DNA of 64,000 nt from positions 186,001 to 250,000 of the forward strand of contig NZ_JACNMQ010000002.1 in the NCBI RefSeq assembly GCF_020622265.1. Direction: 5' to 3'. The notes under the pieces are model-generated. The model searched no databases. It saw nothing but the letters and a program-made list of their open reading frames with translations, and had not been told where the DNA came from. This stretch comes from Halomonas sp. M20 (lineage in GTDB: Bacteria > Pseudomonadota > Gammaproteobacteria > Pseudomonadales > Halomonadaceae). A program made the position numbers and the translations under genes. Positions 28,349 to 37,234 of the stretch are shown here, one piece after another. Position 1 is the stretch's first letter, and each line of letters begins with the position of its first letter.

Positions 28349-28774
28349 TCAACTCTGAGTCTTGCGGGCCTTGCTGCGGGAAGAGCTGGCCGAACCCGTG
28401 CGAGAGGAAGAAGCACTGCCACTGTTCTTCTTGGTGGCCTCATTATTCTCCTTTTTCTCTTTTTCCGCTGACGACGAAGAGGCCATGGCATTACTTCCAG
28501 CCTGACGAAACATATCCATCATCATCTGCTGGTAGTTACCAAAGTTAGCCATGCCTTGGCTCAACCCTTGGCTCAATCCCTGATTCACGTTCTGGCCCAG
28601 TCCGGCCTGCATGAAAGGCTGCATCAAGCTCCAAGGGTCGTAGCCTTCGACACCGGCCTCCATCTGCTTCTGGATACGATCCATCATGTTGCGCTGAAAT
28701 GCCTCGACGTCCGGAAGCCCGAGAGACTCCCGGAACTCCGCCGGGGTGAGATCGAATTCGACATTTATCTTCAT
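28349..28774 (-). CDS. DUF6489-like protein beside the PHA genes
   Basis: Function not known. 141 residues from the ATG at 28774. The N-terminus MKINVEFDLTPAEFRESLGL resembles the DUF6489 pattern (M-K-V/I-N-V-x-D-x-T-P-x-E-x-R), followed by LPDVEAFQRNMMDRIQKQM. The middle is Met/Gln-rich (GLSQGLSQGMANFGNYQQMM) and the tail is Ser/Lys-rich low complexity, like the tail of the neighbouring phasin. Position next to phasin and phaC suggests a granule-associated or granule-regulating role. That is inference only. Confidence 0.7.
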   Translation of the reverse strand: MKINVEFDLTPAEFRESLGLPDVEAFQRNMMDRIQKQMEAGVEGYDPWSLMQPFMQAGLGQNVNQGLSQGLSQGMANFGNYQQMMMDMFRQAGSNAMASSSSAEKEKKENNEATKKNSGSASSSRTGSASSSRSKARKTQS

Positions 28775-28858
28775 GAAATGACTCGCTTGCTGAACACTCG
28801 TTTCAGTGTAGCAGCAATGCGGCAAGGAGCACGCAAGCGTAGGGTGAGACAAGAACCA

Positions 28859-29944
28859 TCAGCGTAAATGGGGCGTATCGACCTGCACGGAGGGATTCTG
28901 GGCCCGCTGACGCAGCAGATGATCCATCAGCGTCAGCGCCATCATTGCCTCCGCAATCGGGGTGGCACGGATACCGACACAGGGATCATGCCGCCCCTTG
29001 GTGATGACCTCGATGGCATTGCCTTGAACATCGATGGCGCGACCGGGCTGGGTAATACTCGAAGTGGGCTTGAGAGCCAGATGCGCAATCACCGGTTGCC
29101 CGGAACTGATTCCGCCCAACACCCCGCCGGCATGATTGGAAAGAAAGCCTTCCGGAGTCATCTCGTCGCGATGTTCGCTGCCCCGCTGGGAAACCGTCGC
29201 GAAGCCGTCACCGATCTCCACGCCCTTGACCGCGTTGATGCTCATCAGCCCGTGAGCGAGTTCTGCATCGAGCCGGTCAAAAACAGGTTCTCCCAATCCC
29301 ACCGGCACGCCATCGGCGATCACGGTGATACGGGCGCCTACGGAGTCCTGATCCCGCCGCAGCTGATCCATGAAGGCCTCGAGTTCCGCCACCTTGTCCG
29401 GATCGGGACAGAAGAAAGCGTTATCGTTGACGCCTTCCCAGGACTTGAACTCGATGGGGATGGTGCCGAGCTGACTCATGTAGCCGCGCACGGTAATGCC
29501 GTGGCTTGCCAGATATTTCTTGGCAATGGCACCGGCGGCGACCCGCATGGCGGTTTCCCGGGCGCTGGAGCGCCCACCGCCGCGATAATCGCGAATGCCA
29601 TACTTGTGGTGGTAGGTATAATCCGCGTGGGCCGGCCGAAACTGATCCTTGATGTTCGAATAATCCTTTGAACGCTGATCCGTATTCTCGATGGTGAGTC
29701 CGATCGGCGTACCGGTAGTCACACCCTCGAATACCCCGGATAGAATGCGCACCTGATCCGGCTCCCGACGCTGGGTGGTATGCCGCGAGGTTCCCGGACG
29801 ACGGCGATCCAGATCACGCTGCAGGTCATCTTCGCTCAGCGGCAACCCTGGTGGGCAACCATCGACGATAGCCGCGAGCCCCGGGCCGTGGCTTTCGCCG
29901 CAGGTAGTAACGGTGAATAGCTTACCGAAGGTGTTGCCGGACAT
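28859..29944 (-). CDS. aroC: Chorismate synthase
   Basis: Last step of the shikimate pathway: 5-enolpyruvylshikimate-3-phosphate to chorismate, using reduced FMN. 361 residues. Family signatures [18 protein letters not shown] near the N-terminus, [17 protein letters not shown] and [17 protein letters not shown] near the C-terminus are complete. prmB lies upstream as in many gammaproteobacteria, but here a 178-bp gap carrying a palindromic element separates them. Confidence 0.97.
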   Translation of the reverse strand: MSGNTFGKLFTVTTCGESHGPGLAAIVDGCPPGLPLSEDDLQRDLDRRRPGTSRHTTQRREPDQVRILSGVFEGVTTGTPIGLTIENTDQRSKDYSNIKDQFRPAHADYTYHHKYGIRDYRGGGRSSARETAMRVAAGAIAKKYLASHGITVRGYMSQLGTIPIEFKSWEGVNDNAFFCPDPDKVAELEAFMDQLRRDQDSVGARITVIADGVPVGLGEPVFDRLDAELAHGLMSINAVKGVEIGDGFATVSQRGSEHRDEMTPEGFLSNHAGGVLGGISSGQPVIAHLALKPTSSITQPGRAIDVQGNAIEVITKGRHDPCVGIRATPIAEAMMALTLMDHLLRQRAQNPSVQVDTPHLR

Positions 29945-29959
29945 GCTGCGTTCCTCAGA

Positions 29960-30095
29960 GGATGTTTACAAACTACTGCGCTCGACCATACAGCGTTAAA
30001 ATCAGTTTCAAAATGCTCATTTACACCACGTAAACTCCGCTTTTTCAGCTGATTTTGTCTTGTCTGATCGTCGCTCCTGACTTTTGTAAACACCC
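29960..30095. repeat. 136-bp imperfect palindromic element (MITE-like) between prmB and aroC
   Basis: The ends are inverted copies: GGATGTTTACAAA at 29960-29972, and the complement of GGGTGTTTACAAAA at 30082-30095. Inside, AAAATCAG (29998-30005) is answered by CTGATTTT (30050-30057), around a central ATTTAC...GTAAA pair, so most of the element could fold back on itself. It has no coding capacity. It is consistent with a small non-autonomous mobile or REP-like repeat; other copies could not be checked. Confidence 0.6.
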
Positions 30096-30116
30096 TTTCG
30101 GAGGGGGTTTACAAAA
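30082..30116. other. Hairpin sharing the end of the palindromic element
   Basis: TTTTGTAAACACCC (30082-30095) pairs with GGGGGTTTACAAAA (30103-30116), one mismatch in 14, loop TTTCGGA. The left arm is the terminal repeat of the 136-bp element; the right arm lies outside it, close to the prmB stop, suggesting a remnant second element end. It could also act as the prmB terminator. Confidence 0.6.
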
Positions 30117-30122
30117 CAGGGC

Positions 30123-31073
30123 TCAAATAAAATGATGGTCGTACTCATCGAGTTCGCCCGCGGTCAATGCAAACACGCCGTGTCCGCCGCGCTCGAATTC
30201 GAGCCACAAAAACGGCACCTCGGGAAAGGCAGCTTCGAGTTCTCGATCCGAATTACCCACCTCGACGATCAATACGCCGTCGTTCTGGAGGTGAGCCCGC
30301 GCTTCTCGTAACAAACGCCGCACCACATCAAGGCCATCCTTGCCCGAGCCCAGCGCCAGCGGCGGCTCATGGCCAAATTCCGCGGGCATGGTGGCCAGAT
30401 CCCGCGCATTGACGTAGGGCGGGTTGGCGACGATCAGATCGTAGCGCTGGCCCGCCACTCCCTCGAACAAATCGGAAAGCACTGCCCGCACCCGCAAACC
30501 CACGTCATATAAGGTGATATTGGCCTTGGCCACTTCCAGCGCCTCGGCGCTTATATCGACGAGATCGACCTCGGCAGTAGGTAGATACAGCGCCGTGGCA
30601 ATACCGATACAGCCGGAGCCTGCACCTACGTCCAGCACCCGGTCCGGTGGCTGCTCGGGAAACCAGGCGGCAAAACCATGCTCGATCAGCTCGGCGATCG
30701 GTGAACGTGGAATCAATACCCGGTCGTCAACCTGAAAAGGATAGCCGGCAAAAAAGGCTTCGCCGAGTAGATAGGCCAGGGGGCGGCGGGTCTCGATACG
30801 CTGGCGCACCAGTTCAACGAGCCGTTTGCGCTCGGGTTCCAGCAGCCTGGCGTCGAGTACCGAAGGGTCCACGTCCCAGGGGAGATGCAGGCCGCCCAGC
30901 ACCAAGGCGACCGCCTCATCCCAGGCACTGGCGGTACCATGACCGAAGTGAAGGCGACTTATATGAAACTCACTGGTCGCCCAGCGCAGATAATCTCGCA
31001 GGGTGATGAGCTCACCTGCAAGCTTTCCATCATCCAGCGTTAGCGTCGAAACGGCGGTGGAACGTGGGTTCAC
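30123..31073 (-). CDS. prmB: 50S ribosomal protein L3 N5-glutamine methyltransferase
   Basis: SAM-dependent methylase of a glutamine in ribosomal protein L3, and relative of PrmC. The GTG at 31073 is preferred (CAGGA upstream); the frame extends further but without a ribosome site. 316 residues. Motif [18 protein letters not shown] and the catalytic [12 protein letters not shown] are intact; [19 protein letters not shown] is the PrmB-type substrate loop. smrB diverges upstream, as in E. coli. Confidence 0.94.
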   Translation of the reverse strand: MNPRSTAVSTLTLDDGKLAGELITLRDYLRWATSEFHISRLHFGHGTASAWDEAVALVLGGLHLPWDVDPSVLDARLLEPERKRLVELVRQRIETRRPLAYLLGEAFFAGYPFQVDDRVLIPRSPIAELIEHGFAAWFPEQPPDRVLDVGAGSGCIGIATALYLPTAEVDLVDISAEALEVAKANITLYDVGLRVRAVLSDLFEGVAGQRYDLIVANPPYVNARDLATMPAEFGHEPPLALGSGKDGLDVVRRLLREARAHLQNDGVLIVEVGNSDRELEAAFPEVPFLWLEFERGGHGVFALTAGELDEYDHHFI

Positions 31074-31201
31074 GCAGCATCCTGTCGTCGGGTTGTGTGA
31101 ATAGGAGATCAAGGATTGTACCTGTCGAGCACAGCGGTTCACAGCCAGATGCAAGTCGCTATACTGAAGCGCCATACATCCATATCAGCAAGGGCCCGAT
31201 C

Positions 31202-31789
31202 ATGAGCCGATACCGCCGCGATACTCCAGACGACGAAGAAGTCACCTTGTTTCGTCAGGCACTGGAAGATGCCGGCGTACGCAAGCTCATCTCCGATCGC
31301 GCCGACCCAGGCAAGCGCCGACAGGACAAGGCATCACTTGATGAACGCAAAAATGCTGCCACTGCCGCGGTGACTGCCGCGCTGAACAGCCGCACCAGTG
31401 ATGGACGAGTCGAACCGGTGCGCCCCAGCGCGCAACTCAACTTTGCGATACCGGACTTGCCATATCGAACCCAGAGTGCCTTGAAACGCGGCCAGATCCC
31501 TTGGGAGGCAGGACTCGACCTGCATGGCTACAATCTGGACGAGGCGCGTCATGAGCTGGAAAGCTTCCTGGACGAGGCGCGTAGCAGGCGCATGCGTTGC
31601 GTGCTGGTGGTACACGGCAAGTCGCGCACCAACGCCGGCAATCTGCTTAACGACTACCCGGTCATCAAGAGTCACGTCAATGCCTGGCTACGGGAGTGGC
31701 CCACGGTGCTGGCCTTCTGCTCCTCCCGGGAGCTGGATGGCGGTACCGGCGCGGTTTATGTGCTGTTGCGTCGCCGGGGCGAAGTGTAG
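31202..31789 (+). CDS. smrB: Smr-domain endonuclease, SmrB-like
   Basis: Small MutS-related domain protein; in E. coli SmrB cleaves mRNA at collided ribosomes. 195 residues from the ATG at 31202. A charged N-terminal part (1-95) leads to the Smr domain (about 105-190) with GLDLHGYNLDEARHELE, CVLVVHGKSRTNAG and a late R-E-L-D-G-G-T-G-A-V-Y-V-L-L. The position opposite prmB is the same as in E. coli (yfcN/smrB). The ribosome site is weak (AAGGG). Confidence 0.9.
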   Translation: MSRYRRDTPDDEEVTLFRQALEDAGVRKLISDRADPGKRRQDKASLDERKNAATAAVTAALNSRTSDGRVEPVRPSAQLNFAIPDLPYRTQSALKRGQIPWEAGLDLHGYNLDEARHELESFLDEARSRRMRCVLVVHGKSRTNAGNLLNDYPVIKSHVNAWLREWPTVLAFCSSRELDGGTGAVYVLLRRRGEV

Positions 31790-32040
31790 CCCTCCACACG
31801 CTCTCGACGCTGTTTGAATGCTTCCTAAAATGCCATCAGGCGCTGGCAATCCCCACAAACCTGACATATCATCGTGTTACTGGGTGTAAACGTGCACTGT
31901 GTGATTATCGAACCACCTCCGTGTGAAGTGAATGCCAAGACTTGCTTGAACCACAAGAAACCGTTGCTGGGGCGTGGCCTGCAGATATGTCCGCTTCGAC
32001 TTGACTCGAATAATTTTTTTAACCAACCACAGTTCATAAT

Positions 32041-32418
32041 ATGAATATTCTAATGCGCACTCCGGCTACGACTCGCTCTTTTATAAAATCCATCGTAGCC
32101 ATGCTTGTTCTTCTAGGTATGTTCACTGCCACTTCAGCGCAAGCCTTCGAGGATAATGAAAAAAAGCACTTTGCAGCCTCGACGGCGATCTCCACGATCT
32201 TTACCGCCGTCACGAACAGGCCCTGGATCAGTTTTGGAGGATGTTTGGCAGTTGGCACGGCAAAAGAGCTTTATGATGACAGCCAGGCTAACAACCACTT
32301 TGACTGGCAGGATATGAAGTACAACGCCCTGGGATGCGCTGTCGGCATCCCGATCGGCAAGGGTGCTCGGTGGTTGTTCACCGATGGCCGTTCGTTCGGA
32401 TTCCGTGCAAGATTTTAA
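32041..32418 (+). CDS. Putative secreted small protein of unknown function
   Basis: 125 residues with a clear signal peptide (hydrophobic 18-33, cleavage near SAQAFEDN). The mature part has HFAASTAISTIFTAVTN, a glycine-rich stretch, AKELYDDSQANNHFDWQDMKYNALGCAVG and a short C-terminus. The K/N-E-L-Y-D...H-F-D-W-x-D-M/L-x-x-N-x-x-G pattern recalls the YfiM/DUF2279 type of small envelope proteins, but I cannot confirm it. Start uncertain (ATG 32041 or 32053; no clear ribosome site). The gene and the 250 bp upstream are more AT-rich than the neighbours, and it stands alone between smrB and a convergent patatin gene. Confidence 0.6.
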   Translation: MNILMRTPATTRSFIKSIVAMLVLLGMFTATSAQAFEDNEKKHFAASTAISTIFTAVTNRPWISFGGCLAVGTAKELYDDSQANNHFDWQDMKYNALGCAVGIPIGKGARWLFTDGRSFGFRARF

Positions 32419-32501
32419 TTAGGATCGACGGCATGTGCGGCTATTTCTACGCCGCGCATCTTCCAGATGATCCTGTTGAATGCCCCCGATGAATGAGCCT
32501 G

Positions 32502-33530
32502 TCAATTAGCAGGTTTTCCCGTGGCCGGCTCACTCACCATTTCCTGACCATCCTCTCCACGAACCCCGCCCTTGCCTTCGTAGCGATCGAGCGCTTGTAT
32601 CGCCAGATGGCGTCCTAGACGAATCAGGGCGTCGGCGCGATGAAACTCATAGGCTCCGCATACCGTCTTGGGAATCTCGACAAGGATATCCGGCGGATAG
32701 CCGGCAATTTTGTATTTGGCCAGCGCCCCCTGGGTAATCTCGAAGGAGGCCAGCATGATGTCGAGCTTGCTCCAGGCACGCTCCGCGGCGCGCTTGTGCT
32801 TGTTCGATGCATCTTTCGTGGGGCCTTCATCCTCATCCTGGGGGCCATTGAACATGCGCTGAGCGCGCTCACGCACCCATTTTGAAAAGCCCTTGCCCTG
32901 GGCTTCGAGCTCCGCCTCACGAGCTTGCTCCTGGGCCGCTTCATCCTTCGGCAACAACTCTTCGAGAGACACCGGTTGATGCGACTGAGCCGTGGCGTTG
33001 ACCGCCAACACCAGGTCGGTACGCGCGGATACCGTAGGAATGATCGGCAGCGGATTCATCAGTCCCCCATCCACCAGTATCTGATCATTAAGCCTTACCG
33101 GCGTGATGATGCCGGGTACGGCAATCGAGGCGCGAATCGCCTGCAAAAGAGGCCCGCTCTGAAACCACACCTCCCGCTGACGATCGAGATCCGTGGCCAC
33201 GGTAGTCAGCGGAATGGGGAGATCCTCGATCAGCACGTCGCCGATCAGGCCTTCGAGCCTGTCCATTACCTTGTCGGCGCGCATCGCCCCAAGAGGACTC
33301 CAGGTGACGTCGATCAATTTAAGCACATCGAAATAGGCCAGCTCACTGACCCATTTGCGATAGCCTTCCATCTGACCTGCTGCAAAGACACCCCCGACCA
33401 AGGCGCCCATCGAACAGCCGGAGATGGCGACGATTTCATAGCCTCGGGATACCACTTCATCGATGACGCCAATGTGGGCGTACCCTCTTGCTCCACCGCT
33501 GCCCAGCACCAGGGCGATACGCTTGTTCAC
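32502..33530 (-). CDS. Patatin-like phospholipase family protein (RssA-type)
   Basis: Serine acyl hydrolase with a Ser-Asp dyad. The GTG at 33530 follows GGGAGG; 342 residues. Oxyanion loop LVLGSGGARGYAH, nucleophile elbow ISGCSMGALVGGVFA and the catalytic Asp in LVDGGLMNPLPI are all in place. A charged insert at about 215-250 (KDEAAQEQ...) and a tail with many acidic residues follow. It comes directly after an alpha/beta hydrolase gene (14-bp gap), so three hydrolases are likely co-transcribed. The substrate is unknown. Confidence 0.9.
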   Translation of the reverse strand: MNKRIALVLGSGGARGYAHIGVIDEVVSRGYEIVAISGCSMGALVGGVFAAGQMEGYRKWVSELAYFDVLKLIDVTWSPLGAMRADKVMDRLEGLIGDVLIEDLPIPLTTVATDLDRQREVWFQSGPLLQAIRASIAVPGIITPVRLNDQILVDGGLMNPLPIIPTVSARTDLVLAVNATAQSHQPVSLEELLPKDEAAQEQAREAELEAQGKGFSKWVRERAQRMFNGPQDEDEGPTKDASNKHKRAAERAWSKLDIMLASFEITQGALAKYKIAGYPPDILVEIPKTVCGAYEFHRADALIRLGRHLAIQALDRYEGKGGVRGEDGQEMVSEPATGKPAN

Positions 33531-33543
33531 GTCAACCTCCCTT

Positions 33544-34413
33544 TCACCCGCTACCACGAATCTCGGCAACGATCGTCTCGCTGACTGCCGCTACGGCATC
33601 CGGCTCCAGATGCAGATGATGACCACCGGCCAATACCCGCCGCTCGAGCGGACCAACCGCATCCCGGGCTTGCCTTGCCCGGTCGTGCTCTCCCAGGATA
33701 CCGCTGCTCCCTTCGATCAATAGCATCGGTGTCTCGATGGCATTCAGAATCGCCTGCACCTGCTCCGGGCAAAAACGTACCATCGAAGGCCGTAGCAGAC
33801 GTCCATCGGTACGCAGACGGTAGCCGCCCTCGCCATCATCCTCGAGATTGCGCCGCACCAGGGGCTCGGCGGTAACCGCATCCACGGCGGTCACGCCGCC
33901 ATTGACCCGGGCCGCGATGGCGCTCTCGACATCGGCATAATGCGGCGCCCGGGAGCTGCGCCGTCGATGGCCTTGCAACCCCTTGCGCAACTGCTCGGCG
34001 GTCTTCTCCGCCGGCGTACTCAAGGTGCCGAGCCCATCGATCAGGATCAAACGCTCGACCCGTTCCGGCAGTGCGGCCGCTACTAGACAGGCGACCCCCG
34101 CACCCATCGAATGACCGAGTAACGGCGCGCGTTCAAGCTCGAGAGATTTCAAAGTATCCAGCACATCATGGGTGTAGTCCCAGATAGCATAGTCGGCCCC
34201 GGATGGATGACGCTGGGATTTGCCATGGCCGCTGAAGTCGATGGCAACGACACGTATGTTCAGACGCTCCACAAGCCGGGGGGCCAGCCGTGAAAAACTC
34301 GCCGCGTTGTCCAGCCAGCCATGCAGCGCCAGCCAGGTTGGCGATCCTTCATGGCCCCAACTCAAACCGGCCAGTCGCCCATCGGCCAGAGATATTTCAG
34401 TTGCTGCAGTCAT
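33544..34413 (-). CDS. Alpha/beta hydrolase (serine hydrolase-like)
   Basis: Cytoplasmic alpha/beta-fold hydrolase, 289 residues. Oxyanion region LALHGWLDNAASF, nucleophile elbow LLGHSMGAGVA and a late histidine in LAGGHHLHLEPDAVA match the fold. The ATG overlaps the stop of the next upstream hydrolase (ATGA), so both are made together. It resembles eukaryotic SERHL-type proteins in overall layout. The natural ester substrate is unknown. Confidence 0.88.
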   Translation of the reverse strand: MTAATEISLADGRLAGLSWGHEGSPTWLALHGWLDNAASFSRLAPRLVERLNIRVVAIDFSGHGKSQRHPSGADYAIWDYTHDVLDTLKSLELERAPLLGHSMGAGVACLVAAALPERVERLILIDGLGTLSTPAEKTAEQLRKGLQGHRRRSSRAPHYADVESAIAARVNGGVTAVDAVTAEPLVRRNLEDDGEGGYRLRTDGRLLRPSMVRFCPEQVQAILNAIETPMLLIEGSSGILGEHDRARQARDAVGPLERRVLAGGHHLHLEPDAVAAVSETIVAEIRGSG

Positions 34414-35210
34414 GAGCGGCGGTTCTCCAGCAGGGAATCGATGGTTGTCATCAAGGTGGCGCGTGCCTCATCCGGGTGCTCCATGGGAAACATGTGGCTA
34501 CCTGGGGTGGTGACGATGGGCACGCCATGGCGCTTCAGGCGACGTCGGCGCGCTGACGTCAACAGGTCAGAACGCTCGCCTGCGATCAGCGCCAGCGGCA
34601 TGTTCACGCGCTGGGTCAGCCCCTGCAGATGATCCGGCAGACTGCGAAAAATATCGACCTCCACCCCAGGGTCGAACAACAGCTCGACGCTGCCGTCGTT
34701 ACGGGCTCGGGTTCCACCCTCGATATAATCCTGTAGCGCCGCTTCGGTAAAGGGTTTGAACAATCTCCGCTGACGCAGATAGTGACCCATGGCCTCCCGA
34801 TTGGGCCACTCTTGACGCCGCCCCTTGCTACGGCCCGCAGGGGTGACCCGATCCACCATTTTGAAGCGTTTGGCAGCACGCAGTGCCAAAGCATCCAGCC
34901 CCACCATCAGCGGTGAATCCAGCATCACCACGCACCGCAGTGCTTGCGGTACCATGTCGGCAGCCATCAACATCAGCACGCCGCCCATGGAATGACCGAC
35001 CCCGATGACAGGCGCATCGAAAGCACGCAGATGCATCACAAGCTCGTCGCGCAGGGCCGCCCAGTTGTCGCTCACAGGATGGGCCGGATCATGGCCCAAG
35101 CGATCCAGCGGATGAAGATCGAAGCGGGAACCGAGCGGGGCTAGAAAGCTTTTGTAGCTAGCGCCGGTGAAACCGTTGGCATGGGCAAAAAGCAATCGGG
35201 GTAATGGCAT
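34410..35210 (-). CDS. Alpha/beta hydrolase
   Basis: First gene of a three-gene hydrolase group. 266 residues starting PRLLFAHANGFTGASY, where H-A-N-G-F is the oxyanion loop of this subgroup. The nucleophile elbow is GVGHSMGGVLML, and the catalytic His probably lies in TTPGSHMFPMEHPDEA. It overlaps the downstream hydrolase gene by 4 bp (ATGA). No signal peptide. Substrate unknown. Confidence 0.88.
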   Translation of the reverse strand: MPLPRLLFAHANGFTGASYKSFLAPLGSRFDLHPLDRLGHDPAHPVSDNWAALRDELVMHLRAFDAPVIGVGHSMGGVLMLMAADMVPQALRCVVMLDSPLMVGLDALALRAAKRFKMVDRVTPAGRSKGRRQEWPNREAMGHYLRQRRLFKPFTEAALQDYIEGGTRARNDGSVELLFDPGVEVDIFRSLPDHLQGLTQRVNMPLALIAGERSDLLTSARRRRLKRHGVPIVTTPGSHMFPMEHPDEARATLMTTIDSLLENRRS

Positions 35211-35364
35211 CGAACCCTGTGTTTCCTATGATAAATGATGCGATTGTGACAAGCGCAAGGCTCTGCTAGGCGTAATCACCCTGGCGGTTTACCATAATAC
35301 ATCGACCCTCAGAATCATACAGTCGTTTAAATTCCGACTTTTTATCATCGACAAGGAAGCCGCT

Positions 35365-35466
35365 GTGTCACGTTCCCGTCCTCCCCGCAACACTGGTCTA
35401 CGTAACTCGCTGTTTTTCGCCACGGTGATCGCCGCAGTCATCGTCGGCCTCTGGCTGGCCCGCTAG
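35365..35466 (+). CDS. Small membrane peptide (33 residues)
   Basis: GTG start with AAGGA 7 nt upstream, then 33 codons: a basic, Pro/Arg-rich N-terminus (MSRSRPPRNTGLRNS) and one hydrophobic helix (about 17-32) ending in LAR. It ends 12 bp before the AEC transporter start and is read in the same direction, so it should be on the same message. Function unknown; it could be a small partner of the transporter. The ribosome site, the compact single-helix design and the position support a real gene. Confidence 0.6.
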   Translation: MSRSRPPRNTGLRNSLFFATVIAAVIVGLWLAR

Positions 35467-35478
35467 GCCGTATCGCCC

Positions 35479-36426
35479 ATGAATTTCATTGCCATCTTTC
35501 TACAGACCCTGGAAATCACCCTGCCGGTATTTGCCATGGTCTTCATCGGCATCGGGCTCAAGCGAATCGGCTGGATCGATAGCGCCTTCATCACCACCGC
35601 ATCGATGCTGGTGTTCAAGGCGACACTGCCGGTACTGATCTTCCTCAGCATCATTCGAGCCGATCTCGAGGCCACCCTCGATCCCGCACTGATGATCTTC
35701 TTTGCCTTGGCGACTGTCGTGATGTTCCTGTTCAGCTGGCTATGGGCCGGCTGGCGAGTACCCAAGGACGATCGCGGCATTTATGTGCAAGGCGCCTTTC
35801 GCGGCAATTGTGGCGTGGTGGGACTTGCACTGGCCGCGGGCATGTATGGCGATTACGGGCTCTCCGCCGGCAGCCTGCTGCTGGGGGTGGTCATTTTGAC
35901 CTATAACGCCTTGTCGGTGATCGTGTTGACGGCCTACCAGCCTGGACGCCGAGCGGATTGGCAGGGCATGGGCAAGCATATTGCGCGCAACCCGCTGATT
36001 CTGTCCGTTCTGATTGCCATTCCCTTCGCCTGGGCCGGTATCGAGTTGCCTGACTGGCTGATGACCAGCGGTGACTATTTCGCCTCCCTGACCCTGCCCC
36101 TGGCATTGATCTGCATCGGCGGCACCCTCTCGATAAGCTCTCTGCGGGAAGACCGTGGGACTGCGTTGGGAGCGAGTCTGATGAAGATGATTACGCTGCC
36201 CATACTCGCAACCGTTGCTGCCTGGCTGGCAGGGTTTTCCGGCCCACGTCTGGGGCTTCTGTTCGTATTTTTTGCAAGCCCCACTGCTGCTGCCAGCTTC
36301 GTCATGGTCAAGGCCATGGGCGGCAACGCCAAGCTGGCGGCCAACATCATTGCCATTACCACCTTGCTTGCCAGCGTGACGATTACCGGCGGCGTCTTTC
36401 TGCTACGTCTTGGTGAGGTTATCTAG
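35479..36426 (+). CDS. AEC family transporter (auxin efflux carrier type)
   Basis: Inner-membrane secondary transporter, 315 residues with about ten hydrophobic helices in two repeats. It shows QGAFRGNCGVVGLALAAGMYG, the half-helix region of the AEC fold, and LPLALICIGGTLSI in the second half. Bacterial members move malonate, malate or other carboxylates, but the substrate cannot be predicted. It is preceded by a 33-residue membrane peptide gene and converges on a monooxygenase-fold gene with a 4-bp gap. Confidence 0.9.
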   Translation: MNFIAIFLQTLEITLPVFAMVFIGIGLKRIGWIDSAFITTASMLVFKATLPVLIFLSIIRADLEATLDPALMIFFALATVVMFLFSWLWAGWRVPKDDRGIYVQGAFRGNCGVVGLALAAGMYGDYGLSAGSLLLGVVILTYNALSVIVLTAYQPGRRADWQGMGKHIARNPLILSVLIAIPFAWAGIELPDWLMTSGDYFASLTLPLALICIGGTLSISSLREDRGTALGASLMKMITLPILATVAAWLAGFSGPRLGLLFVFFASPTAAASFVMVKAMGGNAKLAANIIAITTLLASVTITGGVFLLRLGEVI

Positions 36427-36430
36427 CGAC

Positions 36431-36739
36431 TCAATGGCCGGCGCGGATGACGATCTCGAACTGCTCGATGCCGCCGCCTTCCCGAGTCGCTTCCGCAGGG
36501 AGAGGGTTCGCGTGGGCTTTCTTGAAGTCGTCACTATTGACCCAGCCGCGAAACGCCTCCTGGCTCTCCCATTCGGTTTCCACCACGTAGGGCGCCTGGC
36601 TGCCCTGGGGGCGCAGCACACGCATGGCGACGAAGCCTGGCTGCTTGTCGATCTCGCCGGCCCGGGCCTTGAAACGGGCTTCGAACTCTTCTTCGAAGCC
36701 CGGATTGACGAAAATACGATTGTTGACGACGAAAACCAT
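36431..36739 (-). CDS. Antibiotic biosynthesis monooxygenase-fold (ABM) protein
   Basis: Small dimeric ferredoxin-like protein, 102 residues. It shows NPGFEEEFEARFKARAGEID, QPGFVAMRVLRPQGS and YVVETEWESQEAFRGWVNSDDFKKAH, the typical pattern of ABM/IsdG-HmoA-like proteins, some of which degrade haem. The haem-iron His position (DDFKKAHAN) is present, so haem binding is possible. It lies 18 bp after sixA, perhaps as the last gene of gpsA-sixA. Confidence 0.85.
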   Translation of the reverse strand: MVFVVNNRIFVNPGFEEEFEARFKARAGEIDKQPGFVAMRVLRPQGSQAPYVVETEWESQEAFRGWVNSDDFKKAHANPLPAEATREGGGIEQFEIVIRAGH

Positions 36740-36757
36740 GCGTGACTCCTGAAAATA

Positions 36758-37234
36758 TTAGATGTCGGCAGGAGAGCGAAAATCGAGCAGCTCGGCGCAG
36801 CCCGCGGCCCATACCTCGGCCTGTAACGCCGCAATGGCGGCGGTCTGCATTCGTAGACTGCTGCGCAGATCGCCTTCTACCAAGCGCCCGCTCAACCTTC
36901 CTACCAAGGGCATATGACTGATCAACAAAAGAGGGCCCTGCTGGGCATCTTCCTGCAACCATTCGATGACGGGTTGCACCGGATCATCCGGGGTAATCAT
37001 GGCGAGACTCTCCACCTGAGTGCCCAGCTGCTCAGCGACGATAGCGGCAGTTTGCTGGGCACGAACATAAGGGCTTGCCAGGATGCGCAACCGGTCTCGA
37101 GAAGTATCCAGCGACGCTGCCAGCCACTTCGCCATGCTCGATACCTCATCACGCCCTCGCTGGGTCAGCTCACGCCGTGAATCGGGAGTGCCCTGAGCAG
37201 CCTCGCCGTGGCGCATGATCCAGAGTCGCTTCAT
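36758..37234 (-). CDS. sixA: Phosphohistidine phosphatase
   Basis: Removes phosphate from histidine residues of phosphorelay or PTS proteins. 158 residues. Histidine-phosphatase motif [20 protein letters not shown] with the catalytic RHG and the second histidine in [12 protein letters not shown] are present. The ATG overlaps the gpsA stop (ATGA), a linkage found in related genera. Short form of the family, as expected for SixA. Confidence 0.93.
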   Translation of the reverse strand: MKRLWIMRHGEAAQGTPDSRRELTQRGRDEVSSMAKWLAASLDTSRDRLRILASPYVRAQQTAAIVAEQLGTQVESLAMITPDDPVQPVIEWLQEDAQQGPLLLISHMPLVGRLSGRLVEGDLRSSLRMQTAAIAALQAEVWAAGCAELLDFRSPADI

